Positions 8,345 to 16,551 of a stretch of 64,000 nt of DNA are shown piece after piece. Position 1 is the stretch's first letter. Each line of letters begins with the position of its first letter. The position numbers and the translations under genes were made by a program. Source of the DNA: Leucobacter chromiireducens subsp. chromiireducens (GTDB lineage: Bacteria > Actinomycetota > Actinomycetes > Actinomycetales > Microbacteriaceae); assembly GCF_016758255.1 (NCBI RefSeq), contig NZ_QYAD01000003.1, positions 434,001 through 498,000 on the forward strand, read 5' to 3'. Under the pieces are notes generated by a model. That model worked only from the letters and a program-made list of their open reading frames with translations. It searched no databases and had not been told where the DNA came from.

Positions 8345-9516
8345 TATGCGTCCTCCACTGCGATGATTCCGGCGAACAGTGCCTCGAGCACGAGCCCGGG
8401 GGTGATGCCACGCCCCAGCCGCTCGCGCGCGGTCTCGACTGCGGCCACCACGGCGAGTGCCCGCTCGGGCCCCCATCGTCCGGCCCGATCCGCGATCTGC
8501 GTCAGCTGCTCCCGGTTGATGATCTCGATGCCGGGATCCGCGACCGGCTGCTCCGCGTCGCGATCGACGACGAGTGAGTACAGCAGGATGTCGCGCGTCA
8601 CCGAGAGCAGATCAGTGAGAATCCGATCGATGCCGTCGCGCAGGCTGCGGGTGGCCCGCCGCTTCTGGTCCTCTTCGAGGGCGCGGATCTGTGCGCGCAT
8701 CTGCGGCGGGATCGCGGCGCCCGGCGCGAGGCCGAGGCTGCGCAGCGCGTCCTCTCGTTCGCGCGCGTCGCGTTCCTCGGTCAGCGCGGCGGCGTCGGCT
8801 TCTGCGACCTTCATGAGCGCTGCCGCGGCGCGCATCGCGTCGCCGAGAGTCGCGATGCCCAGCGCAAGCGCCACGCTCCGATCGCGCCGCGCCATCGCGT
8901 CAGGGTCTGAGGCGAGCCGGCGCGCCATGCCGATGTGGCTTTGCGCCAGGCGCGCTGCGCGCTCGGCCGCTGCCGCGTCAATGCCGTCGCGCTCGTGCAG
9001 GAGGCGCGCGATGTCGTCAGGGCTCGGGGTTGCCAGGCGCAACGAGCGGGTGCGAGACCGGATGGTGGGGAGCAGGTCGGCCTCGCTCGGGGCGCACAGA
9101 ATCCACACGGTGCGCTCCGGCGGCTCTTCAAGCGCCTTCAGCAGCACGTTCGAGGTGCGCTCCGGCATGCGGTCTGCATCTTCGATCACGATCACGCGGT
9201 AGCGCCCCTCGGCCGGTGCGTAGTGCGCGGTCGTGACGATCTCGCGGGCCGCGCGAATGTCGATCAGCAGCTTCTGGGTGGTGAGCACACCGAGATCCGG
9301 GTGCGTCCTGGCACGCACCTGCTCGAAGACGTGCGCCCGCTCACTCTCCTGCCGCGCAATCAGCGCGGCAGCGAAGCGGAACGCAAGGTTCGAGCGGCCC
9401 GAGCCTGGCGGGCCGGTGATGAGCCACGCGTGCGCGACCACCGCATCCGGCTCGCTGGCGCGCTGCAGCGTGTCAACGGCCTCGCTCTGCCCGACGATCT
9501 CTGCCCAGTACTCCAC
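8344..9516 (-). CDS. holB: DNA polymerase III subunit delta-prime (clamp loader)
   Basis: A 390-residue AAA+ clamp-loader subunit. Residues 35-42 (GPPGSGRS) form the P-loop, IEDADRM around 111-117 is Walker B-like, and SRT at 154-156 takes the place of the usual SRC trans-acting motif. The N-terminal module WAEIVGQSEAVDTLQ is typical of DnaX/HolB. Most actinobacterial homologues carry a four-cysteine zinc module just after the P-loop helix, and none of these cysteines is present in residues 45-80. GTG 9516 is preceded by TACGCT-N6. In many relatives tmk lies directly upstream, but here that position holds yigZ. Confidence 0.9.
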   Translation of the reverse strand: MEYWAEIVGQSEAVDTLQRASEPDAVVAHAWLITGPPGSGRSNLAFRFAAALIARQESERAHVFEQVRARTHPDLGVLTTQKLLIDIRAAREIVTTAHYAPAEGRYRVIVIEDADRMPERTSNVLLKALEEPPERTVWILCAPSEADLLPTIRSRTRSLRLATPSPDDIARLLHERDGIDAAAAERAARLAQSHIGMARRLASDPDAMARRDRSVALALGIATLGDAMRAAAALMKVAEADAAALTEERDAREREDALRSLGLAPGAAIPPQMRAQIRALEEDQKRRATRSLRDGIDRILTDLLSVTRDILLYSLVVDRDAEQPVADPGIEIINREQLTQIADRAGRWGPERALAVVAAVETARERLGRGITPGLVLEALFAGIIAVEDA

Positions 9517-9522
9517 CCCAAG

Positions 9523-9528
9523 AGCGTA
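9523..9528 (-). promoter_or_regulatory. leaderless -10 box (TACGCT) of holB
   Basis: On the minus strand TACGCT is separated by 6 nt from GTG 9516, with no Shine-Dalgarno sequence. Confidence 0.45.
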
Positions 9529-9599
9529 CCGCGAGCCCCTGACAGGGGCGGGCGTTCCCGGTGCGGACGGAGCGCCGAAGCGGAGCTCCGCGGCCGCAC

Positions 9600-10226
9600 T
9601 CAGCCCGCGAGGTCGACGAACTCGGCAGGCCCGCGATCCATCGTCGCGGCCCCGGCGCTGAGCTCAGCGGAAAGCTCCGCGAGCGGTGCGATCTCGTTCT
9701 CCGCGATGTGGAAGCGCTGGGCAATGTGATCGGAATAGTCTGCGCCACCCACCCCGTACCCGCGGCGGCGCGCCTCGGCCTCGATCTGCGCGGCCACGTC
9801 ATAGGCGCAATGGACGGTCACCTCGTGGCGAATCGCGCGCTGCACGCGCCGGGCGCGGAGCATCGCCTCTGCGACAGCGGCACGGTACGCGCGGGTGAGC
9901 CCGCCTGCCCCAAGGAGCACGCCACCGAAGTAGCGCGTCACCACCGCAACCACGTCGCTCACGCCGGCGGAGGTGAGCGCGTCGAGCATGGGTGCCCCGG
10001 CGGTGCCGCTCGGCTCGCCGTCGTCGTTCGAACGCTGAATCCGCGCTTCGGGTCCAATCACGAATGCCGAGCAGTGGTGGCGTGCGCGCGGGTGTTCGGC
10101 ACGCACGCGCGCGATCACCGCGCGCGCCTCCTCCTCCGAGGCGACCCTCTCCAGCCGGGTGAGGAAGCGCGATCGCGAGATCTCGAGCTCGGTGTCGACG
10201 GCCTCGCCAATCGTCTCGTACTCCAT
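9600..10226 (-). CDS. YigZ/IMPACT family protein (UPF0029)
   Basis: A 208-residue member of the YigZ/IMPACT family. The conserved core is RARHHCSAF near 48, NDDGEPSGTAGAPML around 65-80 and VVTRYFGGVLLGAGGLTRAY after it; a C-terminal DUF1949-like ferredoxin fold follows. The family is linked to translation regulation, but its bacterial biochemical role is not settled. ATG 10226 is preceded by a strong GGGGAGGGG Shine-Dalgarno; the longer frame runs into the divergent S4 gene. It is divergent from the S4 gene, with 72 bp between them. Confidence 0.9.
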   Translation of the reverse strand: MEYETIGEAVDTELEISRSRFLTRLERVASEEEARAVIARVRAEHPRARHHCSAFVIGPEARIQRSNDDGEPSGTAGAPMLDALTSAGVSDVVAVVTRYFGGVLLGAGGLTRAYRAAVAEAMLRARRVQRAIRHEVTVHCAYDVAAQIEAEARRRGYGVGGADYSDHIAQRFHIAENEIAPLAELSAELSAGAATMDRGPAEFVDLAG

Positions 10227-10285
10227 GACCCCTCCCCGGGCATTTGCGGCGGCCCGGTTCCCGGGCGAAGCCCACCGAGTCTCGG

Positions 10286-10291
10286 TACCAT
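10286..10291 (+). promoter_or_regulatory. leaderless -10 box (TACCAT) of the S4-domain gene
   Basis: TACCAT is followed by 7 nt and then ATG 10299. No Shine-Dalgarno sequence is present. Confidence 0.5.
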
Positions 10292-10298
10292 CGAGTCT

Positions 10299-10667
10299 AT
10301 GGCTGGCGAGAGTGTACGGATAGACGCGTGGGTGTGGGGTGTGCGCCTCGCAAAGACGCGCAGCCAGGCCACCGCCGCGTGCCGTGCCGGTCACGTTCGC
10401 GTGAATGACGCCACCGCGAAGGCCGCGCAGCCCGTCCGCCTCGACGACGTGGTGCGGGTACGCCTGCACGGCTTCGAACGCATCTACCGGGTCACCGGAC
10501 TACCCGTGCGCCGCGGCAGCGCGGAGGAGGCCGCGAAACACTTCGAGGACCTCACGCCGCCCGCCCCGCCCCGGGTGGAGCGCCCCGCCGCTGTTGTTCG
10601 GGATCCTGGCGCGGGCCGCCCCACGAAGCGCGATCGGCGCGAGCTCGATCGGCTGCGCGGCCGGTGA
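10299..10667 (+). CDS. S4-domain RNA-binding protein (HslR/RqcP-like)
   Basis: A 122-residue basic protein built around one S4 domain (RIDAWVWGVRLAKTRSQATAACR..., then GHVRVNDATAKAAQPVRLDDVV). This architecture matches heat-shock protein 15 (HslR) and RqcP, which bind stalled 50S ribosomal subunits carrying peptidyl-tRNA. The C-terminus ends in an Arg/Lys-rich tail (PTKRDRRELDRLRGR). ATG 10299 was chosen by the leaderless -10 box and by homology onset. The stop overlaps the next gene start (GTGA), so both are probably translated from one message. Confidence 0.87.
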   Translation: MAGESVRIDAWVWGVRLAKTRSQATAACRAGHVRVNDATAKAAQPVRLDDVVRVRLHGFERIYRVTGLPVRRGSAEEAAKHFEDLTPPAPPRVERPAAVVRDPGAGRPTKRDRRELDRLRGR

Positions 10668-11626
10668 GCACGGCAGTCGCACCCTCGCTCGTCGAGGCGG
10701 AGTGGCGCGCGCTCGAGCGGGCCCATGAGGAACGCGCGGATGCGCTCACCGCAGGGCATCGATCCCGCACCCAACTGCGCGAGAAGCACCCGATCGAAGA
10801 CTTTCTGTGGACGTACTACTCGGTGAAGCCGGGCGAGCTGCGGCGCTGGCATCCCGGTGCAGGTGTTCGGCTCGCGGGCGCCGGCGCGGCCCGCTCGAAG
10901 TGGCGGCACTACCGCGCGGCCGGAGCTGATTCCGCCGACGCGCTCGTCGATCTGCCTACGTTCTTCGCGCGCCGCGGCGGCACCGTGGACTACGTCGAGC
11001 AGCTGCTCGCAGCCACACTCGAGCACACCCCCAAGTACGGCTGCTTCGGATTGCACGAGTGGGCGATGGTCTACCGGCTCACCCCCGAACAATTGCGGCA
11101 CAGCGCCCTGCCCCTGCGTATCGGCCACGCCGCGACCGACGCCGTGGTCGAGTCGCACCAGATTGGCTGCACCCACTTCGATGCCTACCGATTCTTCACG
11201 CCCGAGGCGGCGCCGCTGAACTCGCTGCGGCCCACTCGCGAGACGCAGCCCGTGCTCGAGCAGTCCGGCTGCCTGCACGCGGGCATGGACGTGTACAAGT
11301 GGGCGTCAAAGCTTGGCCCGATCGTGCCGGGCGATCTCTTGCTCGACACCTTCGTGCTCGCCCGCGACATCCGCGAGGTCGATATGCGGGCTTCCCCCTA
11401 CGACGTCACGGGGTATGCGGGGGCTGACGGCACGCCGCTTGCGCCGATCCCGATCGAGACGAGCGCGGGGAAGCGTGAGTACGCGGCGCTGCAGCGAGGG
11501 TTTGCGGCGCGCGGAAATGCGCTGCGGGAGCGCGTGCTCGCGGCGATTGCCCGGGCCCGCGCCGCGCATGCGGCCGCCCCAACCTCCCCCACGGCGGCCT
11601 CCGCCTCCACCTCCGCGCAGGGGTAG
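10664..11626 (+). CDS. conserved actinobacterial protein, often labelled 3-methyladenine DNA glycosylase
   Basis: A 320-residue soluble protein with no membrane segment. I recognise the family from the pattern DALTAGHRSRT, KHPIEDFLWTYYS, LRRWHPGAG, KYGCFGLHEWAMVY and IGCTHFDAYRFFTPEA. Databases commonly name such proteins 3-methyladenine DNA glycosylase, but no helix-hairpin-helix/Asp or AAG-type catalytic motif is evident, so that name should be treated as unproven. The conserved His, Cys and Tyr residues (CFGLHEW, GCTHFDAYRFF) look like a metal or ligand pocket. GTG 10664 overlaps the S4 gene stop; the C-terminus is low-complexity Ala/Pro/Thr. Confidence 0.75.
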   Translation: MSTAVAPSLVEAEWRALERAHEERADALTAGHRSRTQLREKHPIEDFLWTYYSVKPGELRRWHPGAGVRLAGAGAARSKWRHYRAAGADSADALVDLPTFFARRGGTVDYVEQLLAATLEHTPKYGCFGLHEWAMVYRLTPEQLRHSALPLRIGHAATDAVVESHQIGCTHFDAYRFFTPEAAPLNSLRPTRETQPVLEQSGCLHAGMDVYKWASKLGPIVPGDLLLDTFVLARDIREVDMRASPYDVTGYAGADGTPLAPIPIETSAGKREYAALQRGFAARGNALRERVLAAIARARAAHAAAPTSPTAASASTSAQG

Positions 11627-11682
11627 CTTGTCTGCGGGCGGGTAGGGCATTCGCGCTGGCAGCCTGCCCTCGTACGGCGAAA

Positions 11683-11726
11683 CTACCCTGCGGGGTGAGC
11701 GGCGCTACTCTGCGGGGTGAGCGGCG
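11683..11726. repeat. two-copy 22-bp tandem repeat at the P-type ATPase stop codon
   Basis: Units 11683-11704 and 11705-11726 differ by one base (CTACCC versus CTACTC at their left ends). The second unit contains the stop codon of the minus-strand ATPase gene, so a past slippage event duplicated the end of that gene or fixed its present stop. Confidence 0.8.
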
Positions 11727-13618
11727 GGCTCGGCGAGCCTCTGGGCGCCGGCGACGCGCTCAGCCGAGCCGCGCGGCCCGCGGATCGCCCGCAGTGCGCC
11801 GAGGATCGCCACGAGGTCGACCAGCTCCTGCATCCACGCACCCACGAGCGCAGGCAAGAAGCCGAAGGCCGCAACGAGCATCAGCACCACGCTGAACGCA
11901 ATGCCCAGCCAGATGCTCTGCACAGCGATCCGCACGGTGTCGCGCCCAATGCGCACCGCGTCAGCCACCCCGGCGATCCGGTCGAAGCGGTTCACCACGT
12001 CGGCAGACTCGCTCGCGGCCGTCGAACCGCGCGCGCCCATCGCGAAGCCCACGTCAGCCGCCGCAAGCACCGGCGCATCGTTCAGCCCATCGCCCGTCAT
12101 CAGCAGCGGGCGCGTCTCCACCCCGGCGATGATGCGCACCTTGTCGGCGGGGGTGCACTCCGCGTGCACTTCACCGATGCGCAGCTGCGCCGCGAGCGGA
12201 TTCGCTGTCGCCGCGACATCACCCGTCACCATGAGCATGTGTTCGACGCCCAGCTCGCGCAGCTCGGCCACCGTGTCGATCGCGTCATCGCGCAGGCGAT
12301 CCCGCATCACGAGCGTGCCGGCAAAGCGCTCATCGAGCGACACGTAGATCGCAAGCTCGCCCGGCTCGAGCCCCACGTGCCGGAGCGCCGGCGCGGCTTC
12401 GGCCACCCACGCGGGCTTGCCGACGCGCACGAGCCCGGCGCCCACACGAGCCTCGACGCCATTGGTGGCGTATTCTTCCGCCGACTCGACAGCGACGAGC
12501 TCGATGCCGCGCTCCTTCGCCGCGCCCACGACGGCGCTCGCGAGGACGTGCGAGGAGAACACCTCGGCGGAGGCGGCGAGCTGCAGCACCTCGCCCTCGG
12601 TGAAGCCCTCCTGCGCAACAATGCGCCGCGGTTCGGGCTTGCCGGTGGTGAGCGTGCCCGTCTTGTCGAACGCGGCCGAGCGCACCTGGGCGAGCTGCTC
12701 AAGCGTGCCGCCGCCCTTCACGATGAGCCCGGCCTTCGCCGCGCGGCTCATGCCGCCGAGGAACGCGACGGGCGCCGCAATGAGCAGCGGGCACGGCGTC
12801 GCCACGACGAGCACCTCGGCAAAACGCACTGCGTCACCGCTCACGGCCCAGGCGATCCCCGCGATCGTAAGCGAGAAGAGGGTGAAGGGCACGGCATAGC
12901 GATCGGCCATGCGCACGGTCTTCGCCTTGCTCCCCTGGGCGTCCTCGACGAGGCGCACAATCTGCTGGTACTGGCTGTCGCTCGCAAGCGCGGTGGCGCG
13001 CATGCGCACGGCGACCGGCCCGTTGACGACGCCGGAGGAGACCTTCTCGCCCGCGGCCCGCTCGACGGGCAGGCTCTCGCCGGTGAGCGACGACTCGTCG
13101 AAGGAGGCACCGTGCTCGAGCAGGATCGCATCGACCGGCACGAGGGTTCCGGGGCGCACGAGCAGGGTGTCGCCGACCATGATCTCGTGCACGTCGACGT
13201 CCTCGGTGCGGTCGGCACCATCTTCGTCGAGCTGCCCGGTGAGCACGCGGGTGGCGCGGCTGGGCGCCCGCTCGAGCAGTGCGGTGAGCTCGCGCTTCGA
13301 TCGGTTCTCGGCGTAGTCTTCGAGTGCCTCGCCGCCCGTCAGCATCAGCACGACGACGAGCGCGGCCCAGGGTTCCCCGACCAGCACTGCGGCGACGATC
13401 GCGGTGACCGCGAGGATGTCGAGGCCGGCGTGGCCGCGCAGCAGCTGCCGCACCATCTCGACGGCCTGCCACGCGGCGATGAGCAACGCGTAGCCGCCGA
13501 CGAGCCACGGCGCCGCGTCGCGACCGGGGGTCGCGAGGAGCAGGAGGCCGACCACACCGACGACGAGCGTGGCGGCAACGGCGGGGTACGCGCGCGCGGC
13601 GCTCCGCAACTTCTTCAT
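11705..13618 (-). CDS. heavy-metal P-type ATPase with TPC motif
   Basis: A 637-residue P1B-type cation pump. It has two N-terminal hydrophobic pairs and no soluble metal-binding domain. The transmembrane metal motif reads ATPCPL (Thr274-Pro-Cys276), not the CPC of copper or zinc pumps. The phosphorylated Asp is Asp318 in DKTGT, and GDGLND is at 509-514. A TPC motif is described for the P1B-5 group (iron/nickel-type), but the substrate here is inferred only. ATG 13618 starts the homology, with GGGAG-containing sequence upstream. No metal-responsive regulator adjoins it. The C-terminal tail is Ala/Glu-rich and ends within a 22-bp repeat. Confidence 0.88.
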   Translation of the reverse strand: MKKLRSAARAYPAVAATLVVGVVGLLLLATPGRDAAPWLVGGYALLIAAWQAVEMVRQLLRGHAGLDILAVTAIVAAVLVGEPWAALVVVLMLTGGEALEDYAENRSKRELTALLERAPSRATRVLTGQLDEDGADRTEDVDVHEIMVGDTLLVRPGTLVPVDAILLEHGASFDESSLTGESLPVERAAGEKVSSGVVNGPVAVRMRATALASDSQYQQIVRLVEDAQGSKAKTVRMADRYAVPFTLFSLTIAGIAWAVSGDAVRFAEVLVVATPCPLLIAAPVAFLGGMSRAAKAGLIVKGGGTLEQLAQVRSAAFDKTGTLTTGKPEPRRIVAQEGFTEGEVLQLAASAEVFSSHVLASAVVGAAKERGIELVAVESAEEYATNGVEARVGAGLVRVGKPAWVAEAAPALRHVGLEPGELAIYVSLDERFAGTLVMRDRLRDDAIDTVAELRELGVEHMLMVTGDVAATANPLAAQLRIGEVHAECTPADKVRIIAGVETRPLLMTGDGLNDAPVLAAADVGFAMGARGSTAASESADVVNRFDRIAGVADAVRIGRDTVRIAVQSIWLGIAFSVVLMLVAAFGFLPALVGAWMQELVDLVAILGALRAIRGPRGSAERVAGAQRLAEPAAHPAE

Positions 13619-13689
13619 CTCTCTATTGTCTCCCAGAGCAGGCATTCCCGCACCACAGCGTAGGCATACCTCACCCCTCGAAAACGCGA

Positions 13690-13719
13690 CAGCGCCCACC
13701 CGAAACCGGGTGGGCGCTG
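13690..13719 (-). terminator. hairpin after the chorismate mutase gene
   Basis: A perfect 13-bp stem (13690-13702 with 13707-13719, 4-nt loop) is followed on the minus strand by GTTTTC. It lies between the chorismate mutase stop and the ATPase start, so it should end the purA-chorismate mutase transcript. Confidence 0.75.
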
Positions 13720-13749
13720 CGTGCTTCGATCGGGATCAGACCCGACGCA

Positions 13750-14046
13750 TTAGCGCTCGGAGGCGATCTGCGTGTGGTGCTGAATCACCTCGGCGACAAC
13801 GAAGTTGAACCACTTCTCGGCGAACTCGGGATCGAGGTGCGCGTCCTCCGCGAGGCTGCGCAGGCGAGCGATCTGCCGCGCCTCACGCGAGGGATCGGAC
13901 GCCGGCATCTCGTTCTCGGCCTTCAGCAGGCCCACCTCCTGCGTGCACCGGAAGCGCTCCGCGAGCATGTGCACGAGCGCGGCATCGATGTTGTCGATGC
14001 TGGAGCGCAGGCGGTCGAGACGTTCGACGGGGGTCGCTTCGGTCAT
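13750..14046 (-). CDS. chorismate mutase (AroQ type)
   Basis: A 98-residue all-helical AroQ-type chorismate mutase, converting chorismate to prephenate for Phe/Tyr synthesis. Helix 1 carries LRSSIDNIDAALVHMLAERF, followed by QEVGLLKAE with the conserved Lys, SREARQIARLR with active-site Arg residues, and a final helix ending near VIQHHTQ. No signal peptide, so it is cytoplasmic and probably the AroQ-delta (stand-alone actinobacterial) form that is activated by DAHP synthase in relatives. It lies 9 nt after purA in the same direction and shares a terminator with it. Confidence 0.88.
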   Translation of the reverse strand: MTEATPVERLDRLRSSIDNIDAALVHMLAERFRCTQEVGLLKAENEMPASDPSREARQIARLRSLAEDAHLDPEFAEKWFNFVVAEVIQHHTQIASER

Positions 14047-14055
14047 GGCGATCCC

Positions 14056-15342
14056 TTAGTCCAGCAGATCGTGCAACTCGACGACCTGCTCGCGCTCGGG
14101 GCCAACGCCCACCGCGGAGAAGCGCGCGCCGCTCATCGCCTCAAGGGCAACGATGTAGTCCTGCGCGTTCTTCGGCAGCTCGTCGAAGCTGCGGCAGCCC
14201 GTGATGTCCTCGTCCCAGCCCGGGAACTCCTGGTACACCGGCACGGCGTGGTGGAAGTCGGACTGGTTGACCGGCATCTCGTCGTGGCGCACGCCGTTCA
14301 CGTCGTACGCCACGCAGACGGGGATCGTCTTCAGGCCAGACAGCACGTCGAGCTTCGTCAGCACGAAGTCGGTGACGCCGTTGATGCGCGCCGCGTAGCG
14401 AGCCATCGGTGCGTCGTACCAGCCGCAGCGGCGCGCGCGGCCGGTGGTCACACCGAACTCGCCGCCCTTCGTCTGCAGGAACTCGCCCATCTCGTCGAAC
14501 AGCTCGGTCGGGAATGGGCCCGATCCCACGCGAGTCGTGTACGCCTTGATGACCGCGATGATGCGGTCGATCTTGTGCGGGGGCACGCCGGAGCCGGTGG
14601 CCGCGCCGCCCGAGGTGGCGTTCGAGCTCGTCACGAAGGGGTACGTTCCGTGGTCGATGTCGAGCATCGTGGCCTGGCCGGCCTCGTACAGCACCGTCTT
14701 GTCGTCGGCGAGAGCGTTGTGAAGCAGCAGTCCGGTGTCGCACACCATCGGCTCGAGCAGCTCGCGGTAGCTCAGCAGGTCGGCGACCACCTCGTCGGCG
14801 TTGATCGCGCGACGGTTGTAGATCTTGACGAGCACCTGGTTCTTGAACTCGAGTGCCGCCTCGACCTTCTGGCGGAGGATGCCCTCGTCGAAGATGTCCT
14901 GGATGCGGATGCCGACGCGGTTGATCTTGTCCGCGTAGGCGGGCCCGATGCCGCGGCCGGTGGTGCCGATCTGGCGCTTGCCGAGGAAGCGCTCGGTCAC
15001 CTTGTCGAGGGTGCGGTGGTACTCGGTGATGACGTGCGCATTGGCGCTCACCTTCAGCTTCGAGACGTCGACGCCGCGCTCCTTGAGCGCATCGAGCTCG
15101 AGCTTCAGCACGGCGAGGTCGACCACCACGCCGTTCGCGATGACCGGCACAACGCCGGGCGTGAGGATGCCCGACGGGAGCAGGTGCAGCGCGTACTTCT
15201 GGTCTCCGATCACGACAGTGTGACCGGCGTTGTTACCGCCGTTGAACTTGACGACGTAGTCGACGCGGCTTCCGAGGAGATCGGTCGCGCGTCCCTTGCC
15301 CTCATCGCCCCACTGGGCACCGGTGATGAGCACTGCGGGCAT
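14056..15342 (-). CDS. purA: adenylosuccinate synthetase
   Basis: A 428-residue enzyme that joins IMP and aspartate with GTP hydrolysis, the first committed step to [12 protein letters not shown] at 10-18 holds the catalytic Asp13, and GGNNAGH at 35-41 holds His41, the same numbering as E. coli PurA. The family signature usually ends GKGK; here residue 18 is Arg. The IMP/GTP-binding segments [10 protein letters not shown]-like ([13 protein letters not shown]) and [13 protein letters not shown] are present. ATG 15342 follows a GAAGGAAGGGG Shine-Dalgarno; the upstream extension of the frame is spurious. Divergent from the epimerase gene. Confidence 0.97.
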   Translation of the reverse strand: MPAVLITGAQWGDEGKGRATDLLGSRVDYVVKFNGGNNAGHTVVIGDQKYALHLLPSGILTPGVVPVIANGVVVDLAVLKLELDALKERGVDVSKLKVSANAHVITEYHRTLDKVTERFLGKRQIGTTGRGIGPAYADKINRVGIRIQDIFDEGILRQKVEAALEFKNQVLVKIYNRRAINADEVVADLLSYRELLEPMVCDTGLLLHNALADDKTVLYEAGQATMLDIDHGTYPFVTSSNATSGGAATGSGVPPHKIDRIIAVIKAYTTRVGSGPFPTELFDEMGEFLQTKGGEFGVTTGRARRCGWYDAPMARYAARINGVTDFVLTKLDVLSGLKTIPVCVAYDVNGVRHDEMPVNQSDFHHAVPVYQEFPGWDEDITGCRSFDELPKNAQDYIVALEAMSGARFSAVGVGPEREQVVELHDLLD

Positions 15343-15509
15343 TTCAGCCCCTTCCTTCGCACTAGGCAGATACCGCCCCAGTCTACCCGTGACCAGGGTC
15401 AGGGCCGCCGCGCTTCCTCTTTTCCGCATTTTCAACAGGGGTTTTCCGTCGGCACACCCGCTCATTAGGCTGTGCAGAGCGGCCGCGTCGCGGCCCCGAG
15501 AGGAGCACC

Positions 15510-16526
15510 ATGCCACACCCTCCGCGCCGGCTCGTCATCGGCGGCGCCTCTGGCTTCCTCGGGACTCGACTCGCGGCAGAGCTCGCGACGGATGGCTGGC
15601 ACGTCTCGACGATTGGCCGCGCGGGTGCCGACGCGAGCTGGGATGACACTGCGGCGGTCCGTGCCCTCGTCGACGGCGCCGACGCCGTGATCGGGCTCGC
15701 CGGGAAAAGCGTGGACTGCCGCTACACGGACGCGAACCGCGACGAGATCCTTCGCTCCCGCCTCGACACCACTCGCGCATTGTCTGACGCGATTGCGGCG
15801 AGCGCGCAGCCACCCGCGGTGTGGCTCAATGCGAGCACCACCACGATTTACCGGCACGCGATGGACCGACCGCAGACGGAAGCCGACGGCGAACTCGGCA
15901 CCGGCTTCTCCGTGGACGTTGCGCGGTCGTGGGAGCGGGAGTTCCTGGCCGCGGATCTCCCCGGCACGCGCCGCGTTGCACTCCGCACCTCCATCGTGCT
16001 GGGCGATGGGCCCGCAACGCGCCTCCTCTTCCGGCTTGCCCGCCTCGGGCTCGGCGGCCCGCAGATCGACGGCCCGTGGTTTCCGCACCGACGCTATCGC
16101 GGCATCGGCATGCACCCCACCGCCGCGGAGCGGCCCCTCTGGCGCCCCACTCGCGGCCGCCAGCGCTTCACCTGGGTGCACGTCGACGACTTCGTGGGAA
16201 TCGTGCGCTTCGCACTCGCGTCGCCTGACATCAGCGGCCCCATCAATGTCGCGGCACCGGGCGTGAGCGACAACCGCACACTGATGCGCATTCTGCGCCG
16301 CACCGTCGGCGCACCCGTCGGGCTGCCCGCCTTCCGGTGGATGCTCGAACCCGCGACGTGGGTGCTGCGCACGGAGACCGAAATGGTCGTGAAGAGCCGG
16401 TGGGCGCCGCCCGCGGCGCTCCTCGCCGCCGGCTACGAGTTCGCCTGGCCAGAGCTCGAGCCCGCGCTGCGCGACGTCGACGCTCACCTGCGCAGTTCGC
16501 AACCGCGCGGGTACGCTGGAGAGTGA
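15510..16526 (+). CDS. TIGR01777-family NAD(P)-dependent epimerase/oxidoreductase
   Basis: A 338-residue extended-SDR protein of the YfcH/SDR39U1 group. The Rossmann motif GGASGFLG is at 11-18, followed by a segment [19 protein letters not shown] that is diagnostic for TIGR01777 and a [12 protein letters not shown] motif near the end of the domain. It is longer than the ~300 residue norm because of an insertion around residues 190-215 ([15 protein letters not shown]). Substrate unknown. GAGAGGAG gives a good Shine-Dalgarno. The next gene (POT transporter) follows 25 nt later. Confidence 0.85.
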   Translation: MPHPPRRLVIGGASGFLGTRLAAELATDGWHVSTIGRAGADASWDDTAAVRALVDGADAVIGLAGKSVDCRYTDANRDEILRSRLDTTRALSDAIAASAQPPAVWLNASTTTIYRHAMDRPQTEADGELGTGFSVDVARSWEREFLAADLPGTRRVALRTSIVLGDGPATRLLFRLARLGLGGPQIDGPWFPHRRYRGIGMHPTAAERPLWRPTRGRQRFTWVHVDDFVGIVRFALASPDISGPINVAAPGVSDNRTLMRILRRTVGAPVGLPAFRWMLEPATWVLRTETEMVVKSRWAPPAALLAAGYEFAWPELEPALRDVDAHLRSSQPRGYAGE

Positions 16527-16551
16527 AGGGGGCCGTCCCCTGAAGGGACTC

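Noticed and set aside
11683-11726. CRISPR-like repeat
   Set aside because: Only two directly adjoining 22-bp units, no spacers and no cas genes.
11717-13663. 648-codon plus-strand frame opposite the P-type ATPase
   Set aside because: Antisense artefact; the ATPase motifs on the minus strand are decisive.
13774-15468. 564-codon plus-strand frame opposite purA and chorismate mutase
   Set aside because: Antisense artefact spanning two well-identified genes.
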